Assembly (NCBI RefSeq): GCF_000169175.1
Contig: NZ_AAWS01000007.1
Coordinates: 86,001 to 150,000, forward strand
DNA: 64,000 nt
Direction: 5' to 3'
From: Microscilla marina ATCC 23134
GTDB taxonomy: Bacteria > Bacteroidota > Bacteroidia > Cytophagales > Microscillaceae
Shown here: in pieces, positions 8,756-16,357 of the stretch
Numbering within the stretch: the stretch's first letter is position 1
Layout of the letters: the number at the start of each line of letters is the position of its first letter
Notes under the pieces: generated by a model
Databases searched by the model: none
What the model was told of the DNA's origin: nothing
The model's input: the letters and a program-made list of their open reading frames with translations, nothing else
Made by a program: the position numbers and the translations under genes

Positions 8756-9180
8756 GTGTTTTAGAGAGTACAATAATATGACTTTATAAAGTTTAGTTAG
8801 TAGGTGCTTGAGGGGCTGTAAATAGAAAAAAAGCTGTTTTACGTATATGGATTTTAAATGTTTCGTTTTTAGTTTGATAAAATAGTACTTTTGTACATAA
8901 AGTCTTGTGTTTTGTATGTAATATGTTGTTTTTATTGCAAGTACCGGAATTATATTTTGTTTTAAATGATTTTAGTTGACCTGTTAAGTATTTGATTATC
9001 AGATTTTATATGTAGGTTCACACCCTGTAATACATCACCTGATCAGGAATGATAGATTTGGTCAATATGACCGTTTGTATTTTAGTAAATTATAGTGGTG
9101 AGAAGTGATTTATTGTGTTTTTTGGTGATTTTGGTACTTTTCGGTTTTTACCTTTTTTAGGATAAACCAACCCTACACCC
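8756..9180. other. AT-rich intergenic stretch
   Basis: About 425 bases with no credible ORF and no strong hairpin. I see nothing beyond general AT richness until the promoter-like element at 9181. Confidence 0.5.
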
Positions 9181-9188
9181 TATCTTTG
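9181..9188 (+). promoter_or_regulatory. TAnnTTTG -7 element of an orphan transcript
   Basis: TATCTTTG is an exact match to the Bacteroidota -7 consensus. A T-rich stretch ends about 22 bases upstream in place of a clear TTG -33 box. Support comes from a strong terminator about 225 bases downstream with no gene between. Confidence 0.4.
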
Positions 9189-9194
9189 TATTAA

Positions 9195-9444
9195 ATCATT
9201 CAGAACATTATCACCTATCACAACAACAAATGTTTTGTCTTACTAAAACCTCACTTCTTTCCTTGATAAAGCTGGAGTGAGTCTGAGTAATTTTCTTGAC
9301 AACTCAGTAGAAGCAAACACTAAGTGACCTTAAAAAAACTTAATTATATATTAATTACAAAGAGAAAATATCACATAGCAATATATTAAATATCATTACT
9401 ACCAAATTTGAAAGCGCTGGGGTTGTTTCCAGCGCTTTTTTTGT
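9195..9444 (+). ncRNA. Candidate small RNA or leader transcript of about 250 nt
   Basis: Defined by the TAnnTTTG element at 9181 and the strong intrinsic terminator at 9411. The only reading frame beginning with ATG is 16 codons long (9229-9279, MFCLTKTSLLSLIKLE), so this could be a short peptide gene or an attenuated leader, but no gene lies in the following 280 bases. The ends are approximate and the call is inferred only from the two boundary signals. Confidence 0.35.
9411..9443 (+). terminator. Strong rho-independent terminator with no gene upstream
   Basis: A perfect 10-bp stem, AAAGCGCTGG (9411-9420) and CCAGCGCTTT (9429-9438), an 8-base loop and a T run. The nearest upstream CDS stop is over 700 bases away and already has its own terminator. 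Confidence 0.85.
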
Positions 9445-9482
9445 GCCCTTTATTTACATCACTCCTTTACTATTCACCTCTT

Positions 9483-9642
9483 AGGAATAGTGTAAAAATA
9501 AAGTTCTATAGTAACGCCAAAATATTTTGTTGGCAGAAGAGGCAAAAAAACGCGTCATAGCAGCGCTACGGCAAGTTTTTTTAACGAATTCTGTCAGCGA
9601 AAGATGACGTTAAAAATGTAAATTTATTTTGGTACTATTCCT
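9483..9642. mobile_element. MITE-like element family 1, copy 1 (160 bp)
   Basis: The ends are imperfect inverted repeats: left AGGAATAGTGTAAAAATAAA, right (reverse complement) AGGAATAGTACCAAAATAAA. The interior contains TCATAGCAGCGCTACG and a TTTTTTTAACGAATTCTGTC stretch that recur almost unchanged at 45165-45352. No ORF is inside. No clear target duplication is visible. It ends 88 bases before the nuclease start codon, so it may influence that gene. Confidence 0.7.
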
Positions 9643-9730
9643 TAGACTTGTCTGTTATTGAAAAATGCTTATTTTTGTAGCAATAAGATACTTTTCATTA
9701 GCAAAATATTTTTTAAAATCAGAGTTTTCT

Positions 9731-10351
9731 ATGTTTGAACCAATCATTGACTTTTGGAAGAAACTGCCTGAGTCTACCCAATACATTCTGATTATAGTAG
9801 GCGTAATCATTGTGTTATTTTTTGTGTATCGTTGTTTGAAAATATTTGGATTATTCTTTGGTGCTATTTTCCGGGGTAAAATTACCAGGATATACAAGGT
9901 GGTAGATGGGGATACTATACATGTGGGTACCAAAAAAAACAAAAAAACGGTGCGATTGATTGGTGTAGACACCCCTGAGAGTTTGAGGTCAATGTATATG
10001 AATGTGCAACCCTTTGGTAAAGAAGCTTCTGATTATGCTAAAAAACGACTCAAAAAAGGTCAAAGGGTAGTATTAAGATACGATAAAGAGAAAGAGGATA
10101 AATTTGGTCGTTTGCTTGCCTATGTATACTTGGGCAATGGAGAGTTGTTCAATGCTTCTCTGGTAAAGCATGGGTATGCTTTTGCCAAACGTTATAAGCC
10201 CAATGTAAAGAAAGCCCCCTACTTTGAAAAACTGGAAGCCAAAGCCAAATCTAGAAAGAAAGGACTGTGGAAGATTTACAAAAATCCAAAAGAGTTGCGT
10301 GCCCAATACAAAAAATCAGCGGCTTATCGCAAGTTTAAAATGAAACATTAG
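9731..10351 (+). CDS. Membrane-anchored thermonuclease (SNase family)
   Basis: A staphylococcal-nuclease-like Ca-dependent phosphodiesterase, 206 residues from ATG 9731. One N-terminal transmembrane helix (about residues 17-39) is followed by the SNase domain. Catalytic motifs are present: VVDGDT, then VRLIGVDTPES (Arg, Asp and Glu of the active site), then DKFGRLLAYVY (second catalytic Arg). The C-terminus is Lys-rich. ATG 9665 is an in-frame alternative adding 22 residues, but it lies just beyond a MITE-like element and adds nothing family-like, so 9731 is preferred. The single helix and charge pattern suggest a membrane-tethered domain, but orientation is uncertain. The stop codon overlaps the left end of another MITE-like element. 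Confidence 0.85.
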   Translation: MFEPIIDFWKKLPESTQYILIIVGVIIVLFFVYRCLKIFGLFFGAIFRGKITRIYKVVDGDTIHVGTKKNKKTVRLIGVDTPESLRSMYMNVQPFGKEASDYAKKRLKKGQRVVLRYDKEKEDKFGRLLAYVYLGNGELFNASLVKHGYAFAKRYKPNVKKAPYFEKLEAKAKSRKKGLWKIYKNPKELRAQYKKSAAYRKFKMKH

Positions 10352-10611
10352 TGTGCTGGAGTCTAAGCATGTCATTAATTTAAACGAATTGTGTGCTTTG
10401 GCGAGTCGTAAAAATGGTGGATAATCATCATTACCTAATTTTTTTACGAACGACAACATCCAGTGAACCAACTATAGGAAGCTTAAAGAACTTAATGTTG
10501 GGGGAAGTCTATGGAATAGAAGGGGGATTTTCCAAAGAACCGAGACTACAACTCTACCGTGTCAGGTTCTGTGCAGTTAATGTAATAGGGATTCAGTTTC
10601 CAGAGCATTAG
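10348..10611. mobile_element. MITE-like element family 2, copy A (264 bp, degenerate ends)
   Basis: Homologous over most of its length to 14821-15058. Left end TTAGTGTGCTGGAGTCTAA corresponds to CTAGTGCACTGGGTATTAA of copy B, and right end CAGTTTCCAGAGCATTAG to TAGTACCCAGTGCACTAG. Shared interior blocks include GGCGAGTCGTAAAAATGGTG and CCAAAGAACCGAG. The left end supplies the TAG stop of the nuclease gene. No coding capacity is seen. Confidence 0.65.
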
Positions 10612-10629
10612 AGAGTAAAGCATAAAAAA

Positions 10630-10650
10630 AGCCGAAGACAAGCTTCGGCT
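10630..10650 (-). terminator. Minus-strand terminator-like hairpin
   Basis: Stem AGCCGAAG (10630-10637) and CTTCGGCT (10643-10650). Seven A residues precede it on the plus strand, so read on the minus strand it is followed by a T run. The TPR/HTH gene ends about 490 bases away on that strand, so this either ends a long 3' UTR or a short unseen transcript. Confidence 0.55.
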
Positions 10651-11141
10651 CAACATTAAAATAAAAGATATATATATTAAGCTATGGTTATTAATTGAGA
10701 TCTTTATATGGATGGTTGTTTTTTCAACCAATTTATATCTTATCAATACTATTTGATAGTTGATCTAAACTATAGCTATAACCTTGCCTATAGTTGAAAG
10801 ACACTTTGATTGTTTATGTAATTTCTTGTAATATTCTATTTTCAATACAACTTATTAAAAGATTTACTAATTAAGTGTTGTAAATCAAAACAAGAAAAAA
10901 ATGTGTCTTATATATACCTACCATAACGTATAGAAACTTACTGAGTTGTGTGATTAGGTGAAAAAAATCAAATTAACTCGCAAGTGTAAAATAAACACCC
11001 ATTTTCATTGACATAGTATTAGACCTAAGAGCTTGTCAGCTACAGCAGACATTGATCATTCGTTTTCTCGATAAAAGAGAATTGCATAAACTTTAAACTT
11101 ATTGATCTTTTGTTGATATAGTTTATGGTGTTTCCATCTTT
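10651..11141. other. AT-rich intergenic stretch
   Basis: About 490 bases with no credible ORF. It lies between the minus-strand stop of the TPR/HTH gene and the minus-strand hairpin at 10630. I see no motif worth naming. Confidence 0.5.
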
Positions 11142-12626
11142 TTACATCAAATCCCTTATATTTTTTACCTGGCATTGGTCTTTCAGTCTTTTTATCCTGG
11201 TTTTAATAGCACCTACATTGAGCCCTACAGCCACTGATATTTGAGCATATTTATAGTTTCTTGCTACCATCACCAAAATTTTAATATCATCCGTATTAAG
11301 CTTGCCTTGTATATGCCCTTCAATACTCTGAAGCATATCTACCTCTTGTGGGCTGAGTTCTTCAAACCCCTTCACTGGACTGGCTTTGATTGCCTTGATA
11401 AAATTGGTGTGGGCATGCAAGCTCTGTTCACGTTTACGATAAATAAGCAGACCACCAGTAATAAGCACCAAGGTGATAACAAGTAACCACCAAAGGTTGA
11501 TTTGGCGCACTATCTGGGTTTTGGGGCGGTAGCGTTCTATTACTAGAGCATCCTTAAGGGTCATTGCTACCTTAGAGCGCTTATACCAATTTTTTTCTGC
11601 TTTCATACGGGCCTTTGCCCAAGTTTTGGCGGGCTTAAACCTTACGCGATCGCCATAAAACCAAAGGGTATGCAATACCCGCCAGGCACGGTGATAAATT
11701 TCATATGCTGTTTTATGTACATATTTTTGCTGTAAGTAGTTTTGGGAAGATTCAGACAAAAGTGTGAGTAATGAATCACAACGTTTGTAGGAAAGCTTGG
11801 CAGCAGTTTCGTTTCGGTTGATAAAATGTAGCAAGCCTCTGGCTGCATATAGTTGTATCAAGGCTTTGGAGGTGGTGGTTCCTAAAGCATTTACTTTGGT
11901 CAAATACAGCTTAGCAGCTTCTGGTTTTTGGGCAAGCAAACAGAGTTGTATCATACGCGTAAGTCTTATTACTTTTTTTGCCCGGCAAGCATTAGGCTGC
12001 GTGTCTAATGCAAGCTGTTGATAGCTTATAGCCGAGTTATATTCGTTTAGCTTTTCTTTAAATCTTGCCATGTCATCATACAAGTTTGCCAAATCTTGCG
12101 GAGTACCTCGTTTGATAGCCATACTCAATGCGAGTTTGTAAGTACTGTCAGCATTTGTAAAGCTCAATCTTGCACGGTAGCAGTTTGCCAATAAGTTGTA
12201 GGCATGCATAAGTTTAGTAGAGTCTTTTAGGCGTTTAAAGTGTTCAATCGCTTTATGACTGATAGATATGGCTGTCTGGTGATTTCCCGCATTGTTGTAG
12301 CAAAAAGCCATATTGTTAAGCATAGCCGCTTTATTTGCCAGTGAGTGGTAAAACTTATAGGCTGCTTTATAATGCTGGGTAGCCATTCCATAATATCCCA
12401 AGTGTTGAGAGTAATAAGCAATAAGTTCGTGTGCATAAGCTTTTTCTGTTACTTTCTGGGCAGCATTTAATGCCTTTCGAGCATAATGAATGGCTGAGTC
12501 AGGCTGGGCCTGATACAAGTCCTGTGCTTTTTTACATAACTGTCGATAGTTCGCAGGTTTTTTAGTGTGGGCAAGTCCCCACATACTAAAGCACAATAAT
12601 ACTATTGATAATATGAAACTTTTCAT
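11142..12626 (-). CDS. TPR-repeat membrane protein with C-terminal HTH domain
   Basis: A 494-residue protein with a signal peptide (MKSFILSIVLLCFSMWGLAH), about six to eight tetratricopeptide repeats (residues 25-330, for example NNMAFCYNNAGNHQTAISIS), one transmembrane helix (about 375-395, LWWLLVITLVLITGG) and a C-terminal cytoplasmic segment. That segment (about 420-494, ELSPQEVDMLQSI to AQISVAVGLNVGAIKTRIKRL) looks like a LuxR-type helix-turn-helix. This layout is common in Bacteroidota as a one-piece sensor and transcription regulator. It is divergent from the small Cys-Gly peptide gene at 12756, with 129 bases between start codons, so it may regulate that gene. Architecture is confident; targets are inferred. 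Confidence 0.75.
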   Translation of the reverse strand: MKSFILSIVLLCFSMWGLAHTKKPANYRQLCKKAQDLYQAQPDSAIHYARKALNAAQKVTEKAYAHELIAYYSQHLGYYGMATQHYKAAYKFYHSLANKAAMLNNMAFCYNNAGNHQTAISISHKAIEHFKRLKDSTKLMHAYNLLANCYRARLSFTNADSTYKLALSMAIKRGTPQDLANLYDDMARFKEKLNEYNSAISYQQLALDTQPNACRAKKVIRLTRMIQLCLLAQKPEAAKLYLTKVNALGTTTSKALIQLYAARGLLHFINRNETAAKLSYKRCDSLLTLLSESSQNYLQQKYVHKTAYEIYHRAWRVLHTLWFYGDRVRFKPAKTWAKARMKAEKNWYKRSKVAMTLKDALVIERYRPKTQIVRQINLWWLLVITLVLITGGLLIYRKREQSLHAHTNFIKAIKASPVKGFEELSPQEVDMLQSIEGHIQGKLNTDDIKILVMVARNYKYAQISVAVGLNVGAIKTRIKRLKDQCQVKNIRDLM

Positions 12627-12755
12627 TTAAATAAGTGCAATTAGGTTTATCTTAAATTTACTGATCTATTTTGTGTCTGTAGGCAGTGTTTTTGTAGAAG
12701 CTTTGTTGCCTTGCACAATGCCGGGTGTATTTTTACACAACTAAAATACAAAACA

Positions 12756-12941
12756 ATGAAAAAAAACAATAAATTAAACAAAATGTTTAAAAAATTCAGC
12801 GAAAATTCACTTAGCTCTCATCAGTTAACTTCTTTAAAAGGAGGTTGCGGGTGCGGAGGAGAAGATAGTGGAGGTCTTATTCCTCCTCCTCCAAACCCTC
12901 CAAAAAGTGCGTATATTATGTCTGAAAATAGAGTTTTTTAA
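12756..12941 (+). CDS. Small double-glycine leader peptide with Cys-Gly core (putative RiPP precursor)
   Basis: A 61-residue peptide. The N-terminal part is Lys/Asn-rich and ends NSLSSHQLTSLKGG, the pattern of Bacteroidota natural-product leaders with a GG cleavage site. The remainder begins CGCGGEDSGG, then a Pro-rich stretch IPPPPNPPKS and a short tail. ATG 12756 is chosen over the in-frame codon at 12711 because the leader pattern starts there. Cys, Ser and Gly right after GG would suit azole formation by a YcaO enzyme. Such an enzyme lies at the start of the window, about 10 kb away, but a link is only inference. No transporter or peptidase gene is adjacent. Gene reality is likely; function is a hypothesis. 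Confidence 0.65.
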   Translation: MKKNNKLNKMFKKFSENSLSSHQLTSLKGGCGCGGEDSGGLIPPPPNPPKSAYIMSENRVF

Positions 12942-13285
12942 AAAATAATCTTTATTCGTAAGTGAATGAGCCCAAATACCCTTAAGTATTTGAGCAACTC
13001 ATTGCTTAATTAACCCTGATAAACTGAGTATGCTTTTAGTGTGCTCAGTTTATCTTATTTAGTTTCATAATTTAAAATGAAAAGTTTTGGTAATACATCT
13101 TTGTGTTGTGTTTTGTGATAATTAAAAGTGAGATATATTGGCAAAATTACAAGCCAATGAAGAAAGTGAATTATAAATAATCTGATTATAAAGAGAATCT
13201 TTTATTCACTTATTTTTTAATTGAGTAAAATATTTTGATTCATATAATTAGCTTAAAAGTTTATTTTTTTAGTTATTTTGATTTG
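12942..13285. other. Intergenic region with terminator-like hairpin
   Basis: No gene is supported. It holds the hairpin at 13019-13053 and otherwise AT-rich sequence between the peptide gene and the convergent small membrane protein gene. Confidence 0.5.
13019..13053. terminator. Terminator-like hairpin after the peptide gene
   Basis: A perfect 10-bp stem, ATAAACTGAG (13019-13028) and CTCAGTTTAT (13044-13053), with a 15-base loop, followed by a short T-rich stretch. It is 78 bases beyond the peptide stop codon. Confidence 0.55.
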
Positions 13286-13591
13286 TTAGTTTTTTATACA
13301 ACTAACCCCAAGCACCCCTGACATCAATACTCCCAAAAGAGCTGCCCAAAGTCCCAAACGACATATAAACCAAACATGGTGTGCTGCCGAGTAATTGAGT
13401 ACTGTATCGGTAAAGCCTACCCAAGCGATACTGTGAGCCCAAGCAATGTAAAACCTGGTTTGCCCGTAGCCTTGTAAAAAAGTGCGCCAACTAAAATCAT
13501 GATGGTCAAAGTAAAACCATAAAAAAAAGAAAGCTGTACTTGTAAATAAATACAAATAGCGGTAGAAGCGTGCAGTAACAGCAGTGGTCAT
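13286..13591 (-). CDS. Small membrane protein of unknown function
   Basis: A 101-residue protein rich in aromatic residues with two or three hydrophobic segments (about residues 12-28, 48-62 and 74-97). I do not recognise the family. It follows the small membrane protein gene at 13608 with only 16 bases between, so the two probably form an operon. A signal peptide is not evident; the N-terminus is short and basic. Confidence 0.5.
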   Translation of the reverse strand: MTTAVTARFYRYLYLFTSTAFFFLWFYFDHHDFSWRTFLQGYGQTRFYIAWAHSIAWVGFTDTVLNYSAAHHVWFICRLGLWAALLGVLMSGVLGVSCIKN

Positions 13592-13607
13592 ATTGTTCTT
13601 TGAGCGA

Positions 13608-13775
13608 TTATTGAATATTTTTCTTAAGCCACTTAGCAGTTAAGTAAGCCCCCACGCTAATGCTGGTAAATACAAGTAAAGCTGTATACCTGTCATATAT
13701 ATTGAGGTAAACCCCTAGCAAACTCATGGCTGCCAAAATGGTGAGTATTAGCATTTCAAGTATATGCATAATCAT
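13608..13775 (-). CDS. Small two-helix membrane protein of unknown function
   Basis: 55 residues from the ATG at 13775 (MIMHILEMLILTILAAMSLL), with two predicted transmembrane helices joined by NIYDRY and ending in a basic tail, KWLKKNIQ. The frame stays open nine codons further upstream, but the shorter form places the first helix at the N-terminus. First gene of a likely two-gene minus-strand operon with the protein ending at 13286. No family recognised. Confidence 0.45.
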   Translation of the reverse strand: MIMHILEMLILTILAAMSLLGVYLNIYDRYTALLVFTSISVGAYLTAKWLKKNIQ

Positions 13776-13965
13776 CGTCTTTTTGTATATAAAAAACACC
13801 ATAGCATAAGTTCCAGATGAGCCACCCTAATCCAGAGACTTATGCATGGTGGCTTTGCACACATGGTCTCTAGCATACTATTGAATAATACCAGAGCCGG
13901 CTAAAATGTGAGAAAGCGATTGTTTAAGAATAAAATATTTATTCATAACTCGGACTACAAAACAG

Positions 13966-14277
13966 CTAAGTCTTTTTTTGAGTCAATGTTGTTTTCAGAG
14001 CCTCTAATTGAATTATTCCTACCTTATTATGGGCAAGAGTATTCAGCGTTTTTCTGAGTGAGGCAAAGTTTTCACTACATCTAAAGGCAAAGCTTTCATC
14101 ATTCGTTTGTTCACTTACTACCATTAGTTTTGCTTGTACTTCTAGCAAGAAATCAAGCCACAACAGCCACACATTTTCAGTGTCAGTGTCAATCTCAAAA
14201 AAAGAAGAGATACTATCGATCAATACTTTAAGCTCAGCGGCTTCATTTGTATTGATTAAAACTTTTTGTTCAATCAT
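13966..14277 (-). CDS. Small soluble protein of unknown function
   Basis: A 103-residue, mostly helical, acidic protein (for example INTNEAAELKVLIDSISSFF) without signal peptide or membrane segment. I do not recognise the family. It stands alone on the minus strand, with a hairpin in its upstream region at 14325-14353. Confidence 0.45.
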   Translation of the reverse strand: MIEQKVLINTNEAAELKVLIDSISSFFEIDTDTENVWLLWLDFLLEVQAKLMVVSEQTNDESFAFRCSENFASLRKTLNTLAHNKVGIIQLEALKTTLTQKKT

Positions 14278-14820
14278 TATCCTAAGTATATTAAGTGCAA
14301 TTGATGTATCAGGGTGTAATAAGGTGAGTAGGGTATAAAAATACCCTATTCACTCAATATACAACTAAGTTGTTGCATAGTAGGTTATTATATTACACTG
14401 ATGCAAAAGTAGGAGGAGTAAAGATAGGATACAATAGCTTATGTTGGGTGTTTACATATTGTATAGTAGGTGAAACTTTTTAAACAAAAAGTTTCGTTAG
14501 GTTGCATATTTTGCATCAGCTTTATTTACAGGTGGTTACAATAATTTTTGTAGTAGTTTAAGAGTAAAGTTTTTTTTTCCTTGTTTCCTTGACTTTTTTT
14601 CATTCCCCAATTTTTTACTCAAAAATTCGTGAAAAACAGTTTTTTTTTAATAAAAACTCCTGTTAACCATTAGGCTGATGAACTAAAATGAATAGGATAA
14701 ATCGAAGTACTATGACTAAAATTATATAATGATACTTGTGTATAATATCACTTTTATTTAAGGTATACAGTTACTTTGGTGGGTGAGGCATTGCTCAAGC
14801 GTTAGAAAAGATTCTTGCGA
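14278..14820. other. Intergenic region with an inverted repeat
   Basis: No gene is supported. A near-perfect inverted repeat, GTGAGTAGGGTAT (14325-14337) with ATACCCTATTCAC (14341 onward), lies about 50 bases upstream of the small minus-strand gene starting at 14277 and could be an operator or hairpin. The rest is AT-rich. Confidence 0.45.
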
Positions 14821-15058
14821 CTAGTGCACTGGGTATTAAATAAGTTGCCTATTAATTTGGATGAATTAACTACGTTGAGCTCGCGAAAAGCTCGGTTTTG
14901 TTTTCTGACGAGTCATTAAAATGGCGGATAGCCATAGCTATCTAACTTTTTGATGAGGAAGTCAGGAGGCAAAAGTCGCCAAAGAACCGAGGGTACAGTT
15001 CTACTGTGCCGAGCTCAGCATAGCTAATAAGTGAGTAACTTAGTACCCAGTGCACTAG
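14821..15058. mobile_element. MITE-like element family 2, copy B (238 bp, intact ends)
   Basis: Terminal inverted repeats of 19 bp with one mismatch: CTAGTGCACTGGGTATTAA at 14821-14839 and TTAGTACCCAGTGCACTAG at 15040-15058. The interior shares blocks with 10348-10611, including GACGAGTCATTAAAATGGCG and CCAAAGAACCGAGG. No ORF is inside. It also carries a nested GAGCTC inverted pair. Most likely a non-autonomous transposable element whose transposase is elsewhere. Confidence 0.7.
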
Positions 15059-15252
15059 GCATAAATACCCCTTGCGATTATTATGAGAAGTGTTTAATTG
15101 TTTGTTAGGTGTTGATTTTATAGAAGGAGGGGGCTATTTGATAGTAGATTTTGTAAGTTACACAAAAAGCCCCATAAAAAAGATGATGACTTTTTAGGGA
15201 CTTTATGGTTGCTTAGAGTACGCTTAAAGCGTATCTATAGGCAATACTTACA

Positions 15253-15579
15253 CTACTTTAACTTCTCGTTATTGGCGTGGCGTTCCTTGTCTCGTTTAGT
15301 TTTTTTATCCAGGTTTTTATGTAGAGCTTCTGTCAAGTCAATGCCAGTTTGGTTTGCCAAACAAATCAATACAAACAACACATCTGCCATTTCGTCGGCA
15401 AGGTTATGTGCTTCATCCGACTTTTTGAAAGACTGCTCACCATAAATACGTGCCATTAATCGCGCTACTTCGCCTACTTCCTCCATTAATACTGCAGTAT
15501 TGGTCAACTCATTATAGTATCTTATACCAGTAGTGTTTATCCATTGATCTACAATTTCTTGGGCTTCTTTGATAGTCAT
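15253..15579 (-). CDS. MazG-like nucleotide pyrophosphohydrolase
   Basis: A 108-residue protein of the MazG superfamily, which hydrolyses (d)NTPs to monophosphate and pyrophosphate. The metal-binding pattern is visible: MEEVGEVARL (ExxE) near residue 32 and LADEMADVLFVLICLA (ExxD) near residue 62, at the usual spacing for short single-domain members. The C-terminus is a highly charged Lys-rich tail. It stands alone between intergenic gaps. Substrate cannot be read from sequence; the house-cleaning role is known for the family. Confidence 0.85.
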   Translation of the reverse strand: MTIKEAQEIVDQWINTTGIRYYNELTNTAVLMEEVGEVARLMARIYGEQSFKKSDEAHNLADEMADVLFVLICLANQTGIDLTEALHKNLDKKTKRDKERHANNEKLK

Positions 15580-16357
15580 AATAAAAATTTGTTTTGAATA
15601 GGTGATGAGTGAATCTCGACAAAATTACTCATTAGCCGTAGTTTTGTTTGAATTATGACAAGTAAATTTGAGTAAAGCAGGTGCTAAAAAGTACTTACCC
15701 ACCAAGAGGTTATCAAGCGATTGGACAAGCAGAATAGTAAGAGGGGAAACGTTTTTTTTTGATAGGGGTATAAAAAACGAAAACAGAGATTTATTCAATC
15801 TCTGTCTTCGTGATAAGTTTGTACCATCAGGCAAAATACAAACCGTGGATTAGTTTAGGTTTAAAGGTAAGGTATAAATTTAAAAGTTCAAAAAGTATAA
15901 TAAAATTTAGATGTATTTTTTTTACTATAATAAGTGTTTTTAAAAAGTGTAATATAACCTGGGTGATTTTATTAGTATGTTCCAAAGGTCGAGGTTTTTT
16001 AGCGATTCACAAAAAAAAGCAAGTAAACAAAAAGTAAACAAGGGGTGTTTTTGAGGTTTTTAGGGTAAACAAAAGGTATACAAGCAAGTTTTTTATTAAA
16101 AAAATTATAATTTAAAGTGGTATAGTTAAATAATGAGTTAGCTTTTATTTTTTCTTTCAAAAAACGCTTGATAGTGGATTTTTACTTAATAAATGCAGTG
16201 AATAGGGCCAAAAGACGGGGAAAATTAGAAAAAAAGCAAAAAAAATGATGTAAGTTTTTTTGCTTTTTTGTATCTGTGTTATGGGTTTATTTCCTGAAAA
16301 TCAGGGGTATTTGATAAATGAATAGTGATAGTTTTGGGTAACCTTGATAGGAAAGGT
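15580..16357. other. Intergenic region with minus-strand hairpin and GTAAACA repeats
   Basis: About 780 bases without a credible gene. A 9-bp stem, ACAGAGATT (15783-15791) and AATCTCTGT (15797-15805), would be followed by a T-rich run on the minus strand. GTAAACAA copies occur at 16023, 16034 and 16064, the complement of the TGTTTAC motif near the metalloprotease promoters. Confidence 0.45.

Noticed and set aside
10546..10746. Minus-strand ORF of 66 codons, considered as a small peptide precursor
   Set aside because: It starts with TTG, runs straight through a terminator hairpin and into the MITE-like copy, and shows no leader or core pattern.
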